Shown here one piece after another: positions 13,636-14,762 of a DNA stretch of 14,762 nucleotides. The position numbers were made by a program, and so were the translations under genes. The DNA is from Kiritimatiellia bacterium. Its GTDB lineage: Bacteria > Verrucomicrobiota > Kiritimatiellia > RFP12 > UBA1067. Position 1 is the stretch's first letter, and every line of letters starts with the position of its first letter. The stretch lies in assembly GCA_017385345.1 (NCBI GenBank), contig JAFNRY010000317.1:1-14762 (forward strand), given 5' to 3'. The notes below the pieces were generated by a model. That model made no database searches, was not told where the DNA came from, and saw only the letters and a program-made list of their open reading frames with translations.

Positions 13636-14762
13636 GCTTCTACCTCCCATCCGTTGCTGTTTGTTCTTTTCAAATCGATTCCCGCGCCGGTGCCGTTTGC
13701 GAATTCGAAGCGCCTTGGATTCCAATCGAAACCGGTGTCGTATTTGTAGCTCAGGTTGGCGAGCTGGCACAGGACGGACGATCTCGCGCCCACGGACGCC
13801 GGCGTGGACGTCCGCTCGCGCGTCTGCACGCATTCGCAGAAGTTGCGTATATGGTCGGTGCTGCGGTACAGCCCCGCCTTTGCGATTTCCGCCGCGAAAT
13901 CCTTCTCGAGCCTGTCGAGTTCCCCCGCGAGCGCAGGAGTCCCCTTCCCGTTCGAATAGGCGATGCGTTTCTCGGGCATGTAGGAGCCGTCGGCGATCTG
14001 CCTGCGGATTTCGGCCGCCGGTTCGACGGCCCCGGTGCCGGTCCACACCGCTATGATGTCGCGGTTTACGGCGACTATGCCGTCCGTGCCGTAGAACACG
14101 TCTCCCCAATGCAAACCCGCGGGACCATGCGCGACATCGACTTCCCCGTCCACGGTGTCGAAGACGAGCCGCGCCCCGAACTGCCTGCGGCCGCCGTGCA
14201 GCGGATTTTCCGAATGGGGCTCGTTCGAACGGACGACCCTGCACGGACCGCTTTCGTCGAAACCAAGCGCCCATTGGGCTATGTCGAAATGGTGCGCGCC
14301 CCAGTCGCCGCACATGCCGGTCGCGATATCGTCGTCGCAACGCCAGAACATCGGATAGAAGCGGTTGACTCCGCGCGGAGCGAGCCGGTCGGAATACGGA
14401 CGCCTTTTCGCCGGGCCGAGCCACATCTCCCAGTCCAGATCCTTGTTCTCCGCGCCTTCGGCCGCAGCATTCGCCGGATTGTACCAGAAACGCACAGGAT
14501 GGGACGGGCCGCCCGCGAGCGAGCCCTCCGCCCCGAAATTGGCGTCAACGTGCCTGACCGCGCCGATGGCGCCTCCCCGCACGAGACTCGCCGCGACGAA
14601 AAACTCCCTCATGGAGCGCTGCATCGATCCGGTCTGGAACACAGTCCCGTACTTCTTCTCGGCCTTGATCAGTTCTACCGCCTCCTGCACGGACCACGTC
14701 AGCGGCTTCTCGCAGTACACGTCCTTGCCGCGTTTCATGGCCTCGACGCAAATGTAGGCGTG
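13632..14762 (-). CDS. Gfo/Idh/MocA-family oxidoreductase, N-terminus outside window
   Basis: The frame is open to the window edge, so the true start and the first part of the Rossmann domain are missing; 376 residues remain. The visible part begins HAYICVEAMKRGKDVYCEKP, the end of the dinucleotide domain with the EKP motif. It continues with FQTGSMQRS, then GDWGAHHFDIAQWALG, which holds the typical substrate-domain histidines, and ends with the NFCECVQTR segment common in planctomycete and verrucomicrobial members. An ATG at 14738 is internal, not the start, because the family motif continues upstream of it. Many relatives carry a Tat signal, but that cannot be checked here. It overlaps the next oxidoreductase gene by four bases (ATGA). 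Substrate unknown; sugar or sugar-acid oxidation is the best inference. Confidence 0.92.
   Translation of the reverse strand, partial: HAYICVEAMKRGKDVYCEKPLTWSVQEAVELIKAEKKYGTVFQTGSMQRSMREFFVAASLVRGGAIGAVRHVDANFGAEGSLAGGPSHPVRFWYNPANAAAEGAENKDLDWEMWLGPAKRRPYSDRLAPRGVNRFYPMFWRCDDDIATGMCGDWGAHHFDIAQWALGFDESGPCRVVRSNEPHSENPLHGGRRQFGARLVFDTVDGEVDVAHGPAGLHWGDVFYGTDGIVAVNRDIIAVWTGTGAVEPAAEIRRQIADGSYMPEKRIAYSNGKGTPALAGELDRLEKDFAAEIAKAGLYRSTDHIRNFCECVQTRERTSTPASVGARSSVLCQLANLSYKYDTGFDWNPRRFEFANGTGAGIDLKRTNSNGWEVEA
13642..13648 (-). promoter_or_regulatory. Ribosome binding site of the cytoplasmic oxidoreductase gene
   Basis: GGGAGGT on the minus strand lies six bases before the ATG at 13635, inside the last codons of the preceding gene. 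It fixes the start of the 400-residue protein and excludes the long upstream extension. Confidence 0.85.

Noticed and set aside
13636..14424. Upstream extension of the cytoplasmic oxidoreductase, giving a 663-residue protein
   Set aside because: The extension overlaps another oxidoreductase in a different frame and is Arg-rich without motifs; a GGGAGGT ribosome binding site marks the start at 13635.
1..14762. CRISPR array, insertion sequence, toxin-antitoxin or defence island
   Set aside because: No regularly spaced repeats, transposase, inverted terminal repeats, small paired genes or nuclease/helicase motifs were found; all space is filled by metabolic genes.

Overview
GC-rich bacterial DNA with ordinary, tightly packed genes. 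Every protein gene I can support is on the minus strand; the only plus-strand gene is a tRNA-Arg(TCT). The mix is a Tat-type Gfo/Idh/MocA oxidoreductase next to two further Gfo/Idh/MocA genes, a secreted GH127/DUF1680 glycosidase, a Tat-like metallophosphoesterase and an electron-transfer flavoprotein with the sequence signature of the anaerobic, bifurcating type. This suits a saccharolytic, probably anaerobic member of the Planctomycetota-Verrucomicrobiota-Kiritimatiellota-Lentisphaerota group. That placement is inference from gene content; there is no rRNA in the window.

Layout, in the direction of minus-strand transcription (right to left). Block A (14762 to 10808) holds three Gfo/Idh/MocA-family genes. 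The first runs off the window edge, the second overlaps it by ATGA, and the third, 68 nt further on, encodes a probable Tat-exported lipoprotein. They look like one sugar oxidation/reduction operon. Block A converges on the tRNA-Arg gene (10730-10806, plus strand) with one base between them. A 9-bp stem followed by TTTT on the minus strand, just past the tRNA, is its likely terminator.

Block B (10646 to about 3954) starts at an extended -10 promoter so close to the etfB ATG that the mRNA is probably leaderless. It reads etfB, etfA, a 580-residue acyl-CoA dehydrogenase, a secreted metallophosphoesterase and nadB (L-aspartate oxidase), with gaps of 19, 1, 24 and 10 nt. EtfAB and the acyl-CoA dehydrogenase should work as one flavin electron-transfer unit; the last two genes appear to be passengers in the same transcript.

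Block C (3875 to 1) starts with its own sigma70-like promoter in the 78-nt nadB-GH127 gap. It reads a secreted GH127-like glycosidase, EF-P (efp), an MTA/SAH-nucleosidase-like enzyme and the N-terminal third of a phosphomannomutase/phosphoglucomutase that leaves the window.

I see no CRISPR array, insertion sequence, phage gene, toxin-antitoxin pair or obvious defence system, and no protein-coding gene that looks wholly new. The most interesting local features are regulatory: the 160-bp etfB/tRNA-Arg region, with back-to-back promoters, a leaderless flavoprotein gene and antisense transcription across a tRNA. Next come the bifurcating-type Etf paired with a long acyl-CoA dehydrogenase, and the altered acid/base region of the GH127 enzyme.
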